Positions 22,468-30,291 are shown, numbered from the stretch's first letter. The stretch is 32,030 nt of DNA from CALMEH01 sp031409875 (GCA_031409875.1 JANNYB010000178.1:1-32030); one strand, 5' to 3'. Numbers and translations: made by a program. The notes: a model not told the origin generated them from the sequence alone.

Positions 22468-23075
22468 GAAATGTAATTTTACCTGAAAAATCATATACCT
22501 TTTCCGACTACTTTAAAATGCGAATAAGCACCGAAGATGTCGTTAATTATTTCGGCTACACTAAAGAAAATGCAAGATTAAAATTACCTTCAAGCCACCG
22601 CGATTTACCTGTTTTGCAACAACTTTTTTTCATTATCGAAGACGCGCTTCTACATATTAGTTTAGAAAATGAAATAACGCGCCGCGAATTTTTAATTGCG
22701 CCGATAATGGCTGAAGTGCGGCGTTTGACAAATTCAAAATTACGTTCAGAGTATTGGTTTGAGTATAATAATCAATTAAAAGGTTCTTTGGATTATTTAT
22801 TAAGAACCGAACAAAATTTATTGGTTATTGAAGCCAAAGATGCTGATATGACGCGAGGTTTTACACAGCTTTCAGTTGAAATGATTGCACTTGACAAAGC
22901 CGATAAGACAGCGCAAAAGATTATCTACGGAGCAATTACTACCGGAAATATTTGGCAATTTGGCAAACTCGACCGCAAAACCAAAATGATTTCGCAAGAC
23001 ATCAAGAATTACGACTTAATCGAAGATTTAGAAATATTAGTAAGAAGTTTAGTCGGTATTTTGGAAGAAAAATGA
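22464..23075 (+). CDS. PD-(D/E)XK nuclease-fold protein of unknown role
   Basis: A 203-residue protein with the core Asp110 (KGSLDYLL), Glu123-x-Lys125 (LLVIEAKDADM) and Gln135 (RGFTQLSVEM), a complete PD-(D/E)XK active-site set. The N-terminal part is helical. It starts by a 4-base overlap with meaB and ends by a 4-base overlap with the epimerase, so all three are translationally coupled. Family members of this shape are often annotated as hypothetical restriction-endonuclease-like proteins. Composition is more AT-rich than the flanking genes. A nuclease in a methylmalonyl-CoA operon has no obvious metabolic sense and suggests a late insertion. Confidence 0.65.
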   Translation: MRNVILPEKSYTFSDYFKMRISTEDVVNYFGYTKENARLKLPSSHRDLPVLQQLFFIIEDALLHISLENEITRREFLIAPIMAEVRRLTNSKLRSEYWFEYNNQLKGSLDYLLRTEQNLLVIEAKDADMTRGFTQLSVEMIALDKADKTAQKIIYGAITTGNIWQFGKLDRKTKMISQDIKNYDLIEDLEILVRSLVGILEEK

Positions 23076-23470
23076 AAATAAATCATCTTGGCATTGCCAC
23101 GAAAGATATTGGGGAAGCGTTGAAGTTTTGGGAAGACGCGCTTGGATTGGAAAATGTTCATACGGAAATTGTCGAAGATCAAAAGGTGCGCGTGGCGATG
23201 TTGCCGATTGGCGAAAGTCGGATAGAATTGCTCGAACCGACGAGCGAAGATTCGCCGATTTCTAAGTTTTTGGAGAAACGCGGCGGCGGAATTCATCATA
23301 TTGCGGTGGAAACCGACGATATTGTTGCCGCATTAGCGAAACTTAAGGCGGCGGGAGCGCGTTTAATAGATGAAAAACCGAGAATCGGCGCGGAAGGTTG
23401 CCTTGTTGCGTTTGTGCATCCTTCAACAACCGGCGGAGTTCTGTTAGAATTGATGGAAAGTAAAAAGTAA
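23072..23470 (+). CDS. mce: methylmalonyl-CoA epimerase
   Basis: A 132-residue VOC-fold enzyme that interconverts the (S) and (R) epimers of methylmalonyl-CoA in propionate and branched-chain degradation. It begins MKINHLGIATKDIGEALKFW. Metal ligands by position are His5, Glu52 (RIELLEP), His75/76 (GGGIHHIAVE) and Glu126 (GVLLELM). A longer frame exists upstream but only the ATG at 23072, overlapping the previous stop as ATGA, gives the family N-terminus. The last residues (ESKK) and the stop are in an AGTAAAA tandem array. Confidence 0.93.
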   Translation: MKINHLGIATKDIGEALKFWEDALGLENVHTEIVEDQKVRVAMLPIGESRIELLEPTSEDSPISKFLEKRGGGIHHIAVETDDIVAALAKLKAAGARLIDEKPRIGAEGCLVAFVHPSTTGGVLLELMESKK

Positions 23471-23487
23471 AAAGTAAAAAGTAAAAA
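23459..23487. repeat. AGTAAAA direct tandem repeat across the mce stop
   Basis: Four successive AGTAAAA units run from inside the mce coding end into the spacer. No complementary arm follows. AGAGGA at 23493-23498 is the Shine-Dalgarno of the next gene. The unit is the same as in the perfect hairpin at 20624-20696. Confidence 0.85.
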
Positions 23488-23504
23488 TTTTAAGAGGAAA
23501 TTTA

Positions 23505-25316
23505 ATGAAAAGAAGTTCAAAAAAGAAGACAGATGAAATTGCGGAAACGATAGAAACCTCATCGGAAGAAATCGTAGAAATCGCGGAAACAACGGAAATT
23601 TCGGCAACCGAAGCGGAAACCGTCGAACTTTCGGCGGCGGAAATATCGAATGAAGTGCCGGAAACCGTTGAGCTTTCAGCGGCGGAAATTGAAAATGAAT
23701 TGCCGGAAACCGTTGAAATTTCGGGCGAATCGAAAAACGAAATTGATACGGAAGTTGAAGAAATGGCTGAGAAAATTGCCGAAGTCGAAGCGAAAGACGA
23801 AGCTGATTTGAAAGCAGATTTGCCGAAAACCGTCGAAGTTTCAGCGGCGAAAACCGTTGCCGCCGGAGCGAATTCGGGTGGAATGAGCGCGGGAGCGAAA
23901 GGTTTGACGGTTTTGGCGTTAATTTTCGCACTCGGCGCGGGCTTGCTCTTTTGGTCGGTAAAAAATGCCGCCGGACACGGAAACCTCGAACTTAACGGTT
24001 TGAACAAATCCGAATTGGAACTTCTTTTGAAAGATGCCAACCCGATGATGCTCAAGCGTTTGGGCGAAGACCCGGAAATGAAGAAAAAGCAGCTCGAAAA
24101 TCTTAAACAACTTTTCGCGTTGGCAAATGCGGCGAAAAAAGAAGGTTTGGTTAAAGATAAAGTCAAAAAAGAACTCGATAATGTAAGTATCGAATTGACG
24201 GCGGTAAATTATGACCGCGAGATGAATAAAGATAAAGGGCAAATGCCGCCTTTCGGATTTATCGGCGAAGACCGCGTGAAGGCGTTTTGGGGCGAAGGAC
24301 AAGCCGAACCGAGCGGATTTCAAGGCTTTTTAGGAAAAATCGGTTTGGGCGATGCGGCAAAATATCAACGCCGTCAGCGCGAATTCGATGAATTTTTAGC
24401 CACCAAAATCGAACTCGCAAAAGCCAGCGGGCAAATCAAAGACGACATTGTTCCGAGCGAAGACGACATCAAACAAGCCAGAGAATATTTCGCCAAAACG
24501 CGCATTTATTACGAAGAAGCCAAAGAAAAAATGCCGACTTTGGGCGAAGAATTCAAAAAGAAAACGAATATTTCCATCAAACTTCAACAGGCTTCGTATC
24601 TTTCGCGGCTTTATGCGGAAAAAGTTTTAGCGGAAAAAACCAAAGTTACCGATGAGGACATTCAAAAATACATCTCCGAACATCCCGAACTCGACCAATC
24701 GGCAAAGAAAACGAAAGCCGAAGAAATCTTGACTCGTGCTAAAGGCGGCGAAGATTTTGCGAAATTGGCGAAGGAATTTTCGGAAGATCCGGGCAGCAAA
24801 GAAAAAGGCGGACTTTACGAAGGCGTTACGATGGGACAATTTATGCCCGAATTTGAAAAAGCCGCGCTTGCTCTCGAAGCCGGACAAATCGCGCCGACTT
24901 TGATTGAAACGACTTACGGTTTTCACATCATCAAACTCGAAAAGAAAGGCGAGAAAAAAGGCGCGGACGGCAAAATGGCTCCGAGTTATGATGCGCGTCA
25001 TATCTTGATTAACACCGGATTCCAAGACCCCGAAAATCCGATGGGCGGACCGATGCCGATTAAGGAATACGTTACGCAAAAACTCGAAACCGACAAACAA
25101 AAAGCGGTTTTGGATCAAATCATCGCCGAAAATCCGGTTGAAATTGCGGAAGATTTCGAGATTCCCAAAGTTTCGGAAGAAGAAATGCAAAAAGTGATGC
25201 AGCAACAGATGCAACAGATGCAACAGCAAAATCCGCAAGCCGATCCCAATGAGCCGAATTCTGCTAATCCGCAAACGCAACCGCAGACTAAGAAACCCGA
25301 AACCAAGAAAAAATAG
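23505..25316 (+). CDS. membrane-anchored parvulin-type peptidyl-prolyl isomerase (SurA/PpiD-like)
   Basis: A 603-residue protein. Residues 1-130 are a cytoplasmic, very acidic tail with an approximate 17-residue repeat (AETVELSAAEISNE, PETVELSAAEIENE, PETVEISGE). One membrane helix follows at about 133-152 (GLTVLALIFALGAGLLFWSV). A SurA-like helical region covers about 160-390. The parvulin domain is at about 390-485 (GGEDFAKLAKEFSEDPGSKE, GGLYEGV, MPEFEKAALALEAGQIA, TTYGFHIIKLE). The typical first strand (ARHIL) is absent there and instead DARHILINTGF occurs just after it. The tail is Gln/Met-, Pro- and Lys-rich. Single-helix anchoring and size recall PpiD, a periplasmic foldase at the Sec exit. 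Confidence 0.82.
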   Translation: MKRSSKKKTDEIAETIETSSEEIVEIAETTEISATEAETVELSAAEISNEVPETVELSAAEIENELPETVEISGESKNEIDTEVEEMAEKIAEVEAKDEADLKADLPKTVEVSAAKTVAAGANSGGMSAGAKGLTVLALIFALGAGLLFWSVKNAAGHGNLELNGLNKSELELLLKDANPMMLKRLGEDPEMKKKQLENLKQLFALANAAKKEGLVKDKVKKELDNVSIELTAVNYDREMNKDKGQMPPFGFIGEDRVKAFWGEGQAEPSGFQGFLGKIGLGDAAKYQRRQREFDEFLATKIELAKASGQIKDDIVPSEDDIKQAREYFAKTRIYYEEAKEKMPTLGEEFKKKTNISIKLQQASYLSRLYAEKVLAEKTKVTDEDIQKYISEHPELDQSAKKTKAEEILTRAKGGEDFAKLAKEFSEDPGSKEKGGLYEGVTMGQFMPEFEKAALALEAGQIAPTLIETTYGFHIIKLEKKGEKKGADGKMAPSYDARHILINTGFQDPENPMGGPMPIKEYVTQKLETDKQKAVLDQIIAENPVEIAEDFEIPKVSEEEMQKVMQQQMQQMQQQNPQADPNEPNSANPQTQPQTKKPETKKK

Positions 25317-25318
25317 GG

Positions 25319-25395
25319 TGAAAAAGTGAAAAAGTGAAAAAGTTGGAAATTTGTGAAATAATAACATTTCACTTTTCAGCTTTTTCACTTTTTAG
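25319..25395. repeat. GTGAAAAA 8-mer hairpin
   Basis: Left arm 25319-25358 carries three GTGAAAAA units then a degenerate stretch ending GTGAAAT. Right arm 25366-25395 has ATTTCACTTTTCAGC and TTTTTCACTTTTTA. It begins two bases after the stop of the parvulin gene. GGAGAAAATATG follows for the Uma2 gene. Confidence 0.78.
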
Positions 25396-25413
25396 CTTTA
25401 AAACGGAGAAAAT

Positions 25414-25992
25414 ATGTCAATTGCTTTAGCGTCTTTGCCGCACCGAAAATTTTCAGTCGAAGATTATCATCGTTTTATCAAAATGGGCATATTCAAGCCC
25501 GAAGAACGCCTCGAACTTTGGGAAGGAGAATTTGTCGAAATGTCGCCAATCGGAAAAAAACACGCCGGATGTGTAGATGCAATGTCGGAAATGTTAAAGG
25601 ATTATTTGAATAGACAAGTAATCGTGAGAACTCAAAATCCAATTGTTTTGAACGATTTCAGTGAACCTCAGCCGGATGTTTGTTTGCTCAAACGCCGCGA
25701 TGATTTTTATCGTCTGATTTCGGCTACGGCGAAGGATGTTTTTTTGGCAATGGAAGTTGCTGATTCAACCGTCAAATATGACCGCGACATAAAATTTCCG
25801 AAATATGCGGCAAACGGAATTCCAGAAGCGTGGCTCATTGATTTGGAAAATGACCGCGTAGAAATTCACACGCAACCGACAAAAAACGGCTATCGTTTGG
25901 TAAAAATTTTGCATCGCGGCGATGTTGCCGAATCAACCGTTTTTGACGAAATAAAAATTGCGGTTGACGATATTTTAGGAAGCAAATCATAA
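25414..25992 (+). CDS. Uma2-family (DUF820) putative endonuclease
   Basis: A 192-residue PD-(D/E)XK-fold protein of the Uma2/DUF820 group, abundant in cyanobacteria and other bacteria with many repeats. Signatures: LELWEGEFVEMSPIGKKHAG, PQPDVCLLK, FLAMEVADSTVKYDRDIKFP and YAANGIPEAWLIDLEN. The Asp of PQPDV and Glu of AMEV are the likely metal ligands. Cellular role unknown; suggested links are to DNA repair or mobile elements. The Shine-Dalgarno is CGGAGA. Confidence 0.9.
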   Translation: MSIALASLPHRKFSVEDYHRFIKMGIFKPEERLELWEGEFVEMSPIGKKHAGCVDAMSEMLKDYLNRQVIVRTQNPIVLNDFSEPQPDVCLLKRRDDFYRLISATAKDVFLAMEVADSTVKYDRDIKFPKYAANGIPEAWLIDLENDRVEIHTQPTKNGYRLVKILHRGDVAESTVFDEIKIAVDDILGSKS

Positions 25993-26011
25993 AATTCAGG
26001 AGAAATTAATA

Positions 26012-26506
26012 ATGAAAAAAGCATCAATTATTTTTGCGCTTTTGGTTGTCGCTTTGACGGCTCAAATCGCTTTTGCACAATCAAAAAAGGAAAAAGACCG
26101 CGCGGCTTTTATCAATAATACACGGCTTTTGGAGAAAAAACCTTTTGATCCGAATGCGAATGCGGCGCGTCAATGGGGATTTAAGTGGGTTTCCGATACG
26201 GACGAAGTGAGCGTTGTGCTGTGTTCGGAAACGATGAAAATGATTCCCGAAAAGAAAAATAAATACAAATCTGAGCAACTGTTGCAATTTATGTTCGGAA
26301 TGGCGGTTTTCAAGTTAGAAAATGCTGACAACAAAGATGAAAACGCCGCGCAATTAGCCGGTTTGGAAAGTATGCTGAAAAGTTATGAAGTAATGGTTGC
26401 CGAAAAGAGCGACGCAAAAAATGCCGACCTCGATGCTTTGCTCACGAAACGCAATAACAACGAACTTAAAACTTTAGTCGAATCTGCAAAATGCGGAAAG
26501 AAATAA
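26012..26506 (+). CDS. exported protein of unknown function
   Basis: A 164-residue protein with a signal peptide (MKKASIIFALLVVALTAQIAFA, cleavage before QSKK). The mature part is mainly helical, with two Cys residues (VVLCSE and SAKCGKK) that may form a disulfide. It resembles the lipoprotein at 28575-29111: a shared LE--PF, R-W--K---D, a central Cys, LL-FM--A---LEN and a closing -AKC/-ANC. The pair is taken as paralogous. Similar genes in other bacteria are unassigned. CAGGAGA precedes the start. Confidence 0.75.
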   Translation: MKKASIIFALLVVALTAQIAFAQSKKEKDRAAFINNTRLLEKKPFDPNANAARQWGFKWVSDTDEVSVVLCSETMKMIPEKKNKYKSEQLLQFMFGMAVFKLENADNKDENAAQLAGLESMLKSYEVMVAEKSDAKNADLDALLTKRNNNELKTLVESAKCGKK

Positions 26507-26537
26507 ATTGAGAGCGGAAATTGTCGCCGATAAAACT

Positions 26538-27683
26538 ATGAAAATTCAAAAAATCATTTTGCCGCTGGTTTTATTTGCCGCATTTTTTCCGCTATTGATT
26601 TTTGCTCAAACGAGAGACGAACTTCAAAAAGCACAGAAGTTTTACGACGAAGGAAACGCGGCATTTAAGCGCGGCGAATTTGCGTCGGCGATTGATAATT
26701 TGACGAAGGCGATTGCGCTTTATCCGCAATCATCGCAACTTTATTATGCTCGCGGGACGATGTTTGCGATGAATTCGAGATTTCCCGAAGCGATAAAAGA
26801 TTTTGATAAATCAATCGAACTTTACCCGAATTTTGCCGAAGCATTTGATCATCGCGGCATTGCTTACAAAGGTTTGGGCAATGCGGCGCAGGCGATAAAA
26901 GATCACACAAAAGCCATCGAGTTAAATCCGCGAATGATTACGGCTTATAATAATCGCGGCAATGCTTATCGGACAATTCGAGATTTTAACGCGGCGATTA
27001 AGGATTTCGACAGAGCGATTGAACTCAATTCCGTGTCGGGTGATGCTTATCTGAATCGCGGCAGCGCGTATCAGGAAAGCGGCGATTACGCCAAAGCGAT
27101 TGAAGATATTAACAAAGCGATTTCGCTCAACCCGAATGACGCGAGATATTACACAAACCGCGCAAATACTTATACTTTGTTGAAGCAATACGATGCGGCG
27201 TTGGCGGATTACAATAAATCAATCGAAATAACACCGCTTGCGCCTGCCTTTTACGGTCGCGCCCGCGTTCAACAGGAACGACAATCGTCGGATGAAGCAA
27301 TAAAAGATTACACAAAAGCCATCGAACTCAGCCCGAATTTTGCCGCCGCTTATAACAATCGCGGCTTGGTTTATCAATCAAAAGAGAACTTGGACGCAGC
27401 TTTACAAGATTTTTCAAAAGCCGTATCTTTGAACGAAAAAGATGGCGTTTATTATTTTAATCGCGCCAATATCTACGTTCTGAAAAAAGATTTTGCCTCA
27501 GCCGTGAGAGATTTCACAAAAGCGATTGAAATTTTCCCGCGCTGGTCAGAAGCCTTTCGCCGTCGTTCCGAAACATATAAAAAACTCGGACAAAAAAAAC
27601 CGGCAGAAGCGGATTTGAAAAAAGCCAAGGAAGTTGAAAAAGACAATTTCAGCCCTGCAACGGAAGTTATTATTTCGCAATGA
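26538..27683 (+). CDS. exported TPR protein with ten repeats
   Basis: A 381-residue protein with a signal peptide (MKIQKIILPLVLFAAFFPLL, cleavage near FAQ) and ten consecutive 34-residue TPR units covering nearly all the rest, for example GNAAFKRGEFASAIDNLTKA and GIAYKGLGNAAQAIKDHTKA. TPR arrays are protein-interaction scaffolds; the location should be periplasmic. A TTG ten codons upstream would spoil the signal peptide, so ATG 26538 is chosen. It lies 31 bases after the preceding exported protein and is probably in the same transcript. Its partner is unknown. Confidence 0.85.
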   Translation: MKIQKIILPLVLFAAFFPLLIFAQTRDELQKAQKFYDEGNAAFKRGEFASAIDNLTKAIALYPQSSQLYYARGTMFAMNSRFPEAIKDFDKSIELYPNFAEAFDHRGIAYKGLGNAAQAIKDHTKAIELNPRMITAYNNRGNAYRTIRDFNAAIKDFDRAIELNSVSGDAYLNRGSAYQESGDYAKAIEDINKAISLNPNDARYYTNRANTYTLLKQYDAALADYNKSIEITPLAPAFYGRARVQQERQSSDEAIKDYTKAIELSPNFAAAYNNRGLVYQSKENLDAALQDFSKAVSLNEKDGVYYFNRANIYVLKKDFASAVRDFTKAIEIFPRWSEAFRRRSETYKKLGQKKPAEADLKKAKEVEKDNFSPATEVIISQ

Positions 27684-27714
27684 TTTTATAAATCGAAGAA
27701 ACCGGACAATGGTT

Positions 27715-27720
27715 TATAAT
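27715..27720 (+). promoter_or_regulatory. possible -10 element (TATAAT)
   Basis: TATAAT lies 22 bases before the ATG at 27743. There is no convincing -35 at the expected distance. It is listed because it marks the likely start of the small-protein/nucleotidyltransferase/HicB module. Confidence 0.3.
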
Positions 27721-27742
27721 AGATTTGAGTATTATTTCGTTT

Positions 27743-27949
27743 ATGAAAAACAGAACAATAGTAAAAACCGTCGCAAAAACTAATCTAAGGAATCAAAAAT
27801 CCGATTTTGCCTATTGGCAGACAAAAAGTTACGCCGAACGATTAAACGCTTTGGAAGAAATTCGGCACGAATATAACAACTGGAAATACAGCGATGTTGA
27901 ACAAAGATTTCAGAGAGTTTATCGAATCGTTAAACTCAAACAAAGTTAA
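27743..27949 (+). CDS. small protein upstream of a nucleotidyltransferase (putative antitoxin partner)
   Basis: A 68-residue basic protein. The segment FAYWQTKSYAERLNALEEIR and the ending QRFQRVYRIVKLKQS form a pattern seen in small proteins encoded immediately before nucleotidyltransferase-fold genes in many bacteria. A TTG at 27725 is possible but the ATG at 27743 fits better. It overlaps the next gene by 56 bases in another frame, a strong sign of coupled expression. By analogy with other two-gene nucleotidyltransferase modules it may be the antitoxin; this is not demonstrated. Confidence 0.65.
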   Translation: MKNRTIVKTVAKTNLRNQKSDFAYWQTKSYAERLNALEEIRHEYNNWKYSDVEQRFQRVYRIVKLKQS

Positions 27950-28337
27950 ATATCTTGTGCTTGGCGGATATGCGATTGCCTTTCACGGTCATCCGCGCTA
28001 TACGAAAGACCTTGACGTTTGGCTGGAATTGAGCGACGAAAATGCTTTAAATACGATGAAAGCCTTGGATGATTTTGGCTTTGGTGGTTTGGAAGTTACA
28101 AAAGACGATTTTCTGCACAAAGGAATGGTCGTTCAACTCGGTTATCCGCCAAATCGAATTGATTTGATAAATTCGCCCGACGGAGTTGATTTTGATGAAT
28201 GTTACGCTTCAAGAATCGAAATTGATATTGAAGGATTGAAAATATCGGTCATCAATTTAGAAAATCTCAAAAAGAATAAAAAAGCATCGGGGCGTTTGCA
28301 AGATTTGGCAGATTTGGAAAAACTCCGCGATGAGTAA
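27894..28337 (+). CDS. nucleotidyltransferase-fold protein (AbiEii/DUF6036-like), putative toxin
   Basis: A 147-residue protein with the minimal nucleotidyltransferase core: GGYAIAFHGHPRYTKDLDVW holds the GG and the DxD metal-binding pair, and a third acidic residue is expected in RIDLINSPDGVDF. The N-terminus FREFIESLNSNKVKYLVLGG is typical of this group. Related enzymes in toxin-antitoxin and abortive-infection systems add nucleotides to tRNA or proteins. The start at 27894 lies inside the preceding gene; the end overlaps the following HicB-like gene by 8 bases. Confidence 0.8.
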   Translation: MLNKDFREFIESLNSNKVKYLVLGGYAIAFHGHPRYTKDLDVWLELSDENALNTMKALDDFGFGGLEVTKDDFLHKGMVVQLGYPPNRIDLINSPDGVDFDECYASRIEIDIEGLKISVINLENLKKNKKASGRLQDLADLEKLRDE

Positions 28338-28539
28338 ATACGAAATTATTATTTATTGGAGTGAAGAAGATAAAGCGTTTATCATCGAAGTTCCCAAACT
28401 CGCCGGATGTATGGCTGATGGCGAAACTTACAGAGAAGCGTTGGCAAATGCGGAAATTATTGTCGGAGAATGGATTGAAACGGCGCAAGATTTAGGCAGA
28501 AAAATTCCCGAACCGAAAGGCAGATTAGTTTTTGCTTAA
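28330..28539 (+). CDS. solitary HicB-like protein
   Basis: A 69-residue protein with the HicB-type fold: YEIIIYWSEEDKAFIIEVPK, LAGCMADGETYREALANAEI, and VGEWIETAQDLGRKIPEPKG. It is fuller at the C-terminal family motif (GR-IPEPKGRL) than the HicB at 20744. No hicA is adjacent. Its start codon lies within the end of the nucleotidyltransferase gene, so it is part of that module, perhaps as an added antitoxin or regulator. Confidence 0.82.
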   Translation: MSKYEIIIYWSEEDKAFIIEVPKLAGCMADGETYREALANAEIIVGEWIETAQDLGRKIPEPKGRLVFA

Positions 28540-28574
28540 AATTAAATTTTTGGTTCGATTAAGGAGAAGAGCAA

Positions 28575-29111
28575 ATGAAAAACATCTTACTTTTATTACT
28601 TCTAACAAGTGTAATTCTTCAGGTAATTAGTTGCCAAACTAATGATAGTCAGGCAAATAAAAATCTAGCAAATGAAAGCCAAACAAATAAAAATCAAACC
28701 AATACTCAAGTTCCGAGTGATAAAGAGAAATTTATTTCAACGGTTCAATCTCTTGAAGAAAACCCATTTGCCGAAACAGCAAAACAAAATCGTAGTTGGG
28801 CGTTAAAGTATTCGGAAGATATTAAATATCCAACCTGTGATCCTATCTTAAAGCTATTTCTTGCAAAAGAAGTAAGAGGCGAAGTATTAACACAATTTTT
28901 AATAAAACTTGCGGCTTATGAACTTGAGAATTCAGGGAAAAAATATAATACAGTTGATTCTCATACCGTCGCTTTAGCAAGTGCTACGAATGTTTATGAG
29001 AAAATTTTAAAAAATAATCCAAGCGCAAAATACGGATATTTTGACGCTTTAGTTGATATTAAAAATAAAAATCAGTTGGCAGAATCATTAAAAGACGCAA
29101 ATTGTAAATAG
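28575..29111 (+). CDS. lipoprotein of unknown function, paralogue of 26012-26506
   Basis: A 178-residue protein with a clear lipobox (LQVISC, Cys20). A linker rich in Asn, Gln, Thr and Lys (about 21-50) contains short repeats such as NKNLANES and NKNQTNTQ. The folded part shares LEENPF, RSWALKYSED, a Cys, LTQFLIKLAAYELEN and a final Cys with the exported protein at 26012-26506. The two genes bracket the TPR and nucleotidyltransferase genes. The DNA is noticeably AT-rich. AAGGAGA is the Shine-Dalgarno. Confidence 0.75.
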   Translation: MKNILLLLLLTSVILQVISCQTNDSQANKNLANESQTNKNQTNTQVPSDKEKFISTVQSLEENPFAETAKQNRSWALKYSEDIKYPTCDPILKLFLAKEVRGEVLTQFLIKLAAYELENSGKKYNTVDSHTVALASATNVYEKILKNNPSAKYGYFDALVDIKNKNQLAESLKDANCK

Positions 29112-29123
29112 AAAAATTATAAA

Positions 29124-30002
29124 ATGGAACAAGTAAAAATCGGAATTATCGGCGGCAGTGGTTTGTATCAGATGCCGGAGTTGAAAAATGTTAGAGAGCA
29201 GGAAGTTGAAACGCCTTTTGGGAAACCTTCGGATGCTTTTATTATTGGCGAATTGGAAAATGTTACGGTCGCATTTTTGCCGCGACACGGGCGCGGGCAT
29301 AAACTTACGCCTTCGGAGTTGCCTTTTCGGGCGAATATTTATGCGATGAAATTGCTCGGCGTGGATTATATTTTGTCGGTTTCGGCGGTTGGAAGCCTGC
29401 GCGAAGATTACGCGCCGACGGACTTTTGTATTCCTGATCAGTTTTTTGATAGAACTCGTGCGCGTTCGGAAGAATCTACGTTTTTCGGCGAAGGAATTGT
29501 CGGACACATCACGTTTGCACATCCGGTTTGCGCGGAATTGGGCGATATTTTGGAAGAATCTTGTCGGGCGGTTGAAGGTTTGAAACTGCATCGCGGCGGG
29601 ACTTATATTTGTATGGAAGGTCCGGCGTTTTCGACAAAAGCCGAATCAAACGTCTATCGCTCGTGGGGAATGGACATTATCGGAATGACGAATTTGCAGG
29701 AAGCAAAACTTGCGCGTGAAGCCGAAATTGCTTACGCGACGCTTGCGCTCGTTACCGATTACGATTGTTGGCACGAAGAACACGACGCGGTTTCGGCGGA
29801 AATGGTCATCGGCTATTTGCAAAAAAATGTCCGCAACGCGCAACTCGTTTTGAAGGAAGCCGTAAAAAGAGTTGCCGCAAAAACAACGCCAAATCCGTTT
29901 GAAGGCGCAACGAAAAGCGCGATTTTTACCGCGCCCGAAACTTGGAACGCGGAAACGGCGAAAAATTTGGAAGCGATTATCGGCAAATATGCGGCGAAAT
30001 AA
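29124..30002 (+). CDS. mtnP: S-methyl-5'-thioadenosine phosphorylase
   Basis: A 292-residue trimeric purine-nucleoside-phosphorylase-family enzyme that splits methylthioadenosine with phosphate to adenine and methylthioribose 1-phosphate for methionine salvage. Motifs: IIGGSGLYQMPEL, LPRHGRGHKLTPSELPFRAN, SVSAVGSLREDYAPTDF, TYICMEGPAFSTKAES, IGMTNLQEAKLAREAEI and TDYDCWHEEHD. The CWH-type loop is typical of MTA phosphorylase. A hypoxanthine-forming MTI phosphorylase is a close alternative. No other mtn gene is nearby. Confidence 0.9.
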   Translation: MEQVKIGIIGGSGLYQMPELKNVREQEVETPFGKPSDAFIIGELENVTVAFLPRHGRGHKLTPSELPFRANIYAMKLLGVDYILSVSAVGSLREDYAPTDFCIPDQFFDRTRARSEESTFFGEGIVGHITFAHPVCAELGDILEESCRAVEGLKLHRGGTYICMEGPAFSTKAESNVYRSWGMDIIGMTNLQEAKLAREAEIAYATLALVTDYDCWHEEHDAVSAEMVIGYLQKNVRNAQLVLKEAVKRVAAKTTPNPFEGATKSAIFTAPETWNAETAKNLEAIIGKYAAK

Positions 30003-30007
30003 GAAGA

Positions 30008-30226
30008 TTTTACCACATAGAAACATAGAGAACATAGATAAGAAAACTATGTTTTCTATGTTTCTAAGCAGGTGAGCAAAAGTTTTGTCAGATTTTGCTT
30101 GGCGTTTGGAGTTCCAACTTTAGTTGGCTTGCGCCAGCGAAGCGCGGCGCAAGAGCCAGCTAAAGCTGGAACTCCAAACTTTTCAAAATGCCTCAAAACT
30201 TTTGCCCACCTGCTTATGTGGTAAAA
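30008..30226. repeat. nested inverted repeats: older IR with a hairpin and a BIME inserted
   Basis: Outer arms: TTTTACCACATA (30008-30019) plus TAAGCAGGTGAGCAAAAGTT and TT (30065-30086) pair with one continuous arm at 30195-30226. The left arm is split by a 45-base hairpin (30020-30064) whose own arms match at 17 of 18, with TA on both sides. The loop of the outer repeat contains a GGAG-flanked palindrome pair at 30104-30179. There is no gene in the 289-base gap apart from this. Confidence 0.85.
30104..30179. repeat. REP/BIME pair with GGAG tetranucleotides
   Basis: GTTTGGAGTTCCAACTTTAG and its continuation to 30130 pair with the complement ending at 30179. Each half is GGAG plus a small palindrome (TTCCA...TTGG, CCAGC...GCTGGAA). 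The centre CTTGCGCC...GGCGCAAG is a third palindrome. Confidence 0.8.
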
Positions 30227-30291
30227 ATATTGATGCAACAAACTTTAAATTATCCGAGTGCATCAAACGGCTTTGGAGATTCAATAATTTT

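Noticed and set aside
22952..23071. N-terminal extension of the epimerase
   Set aside because: It overlaps the nuclease-like gene out of frame; the ATGA overlap gives the canonical start.
23296..24166. two long minus-strand frames opposite the epimerase and the parvulin gene
   Set aside because: They mirror the low-complexity acidic tail and show Phe/Ser/Pro-rich noise.
30124..30291. N-terminal extension of the BamD-like protein
   Set aside because: It reads through the palindromic region; the signal peptide starts at 30292.
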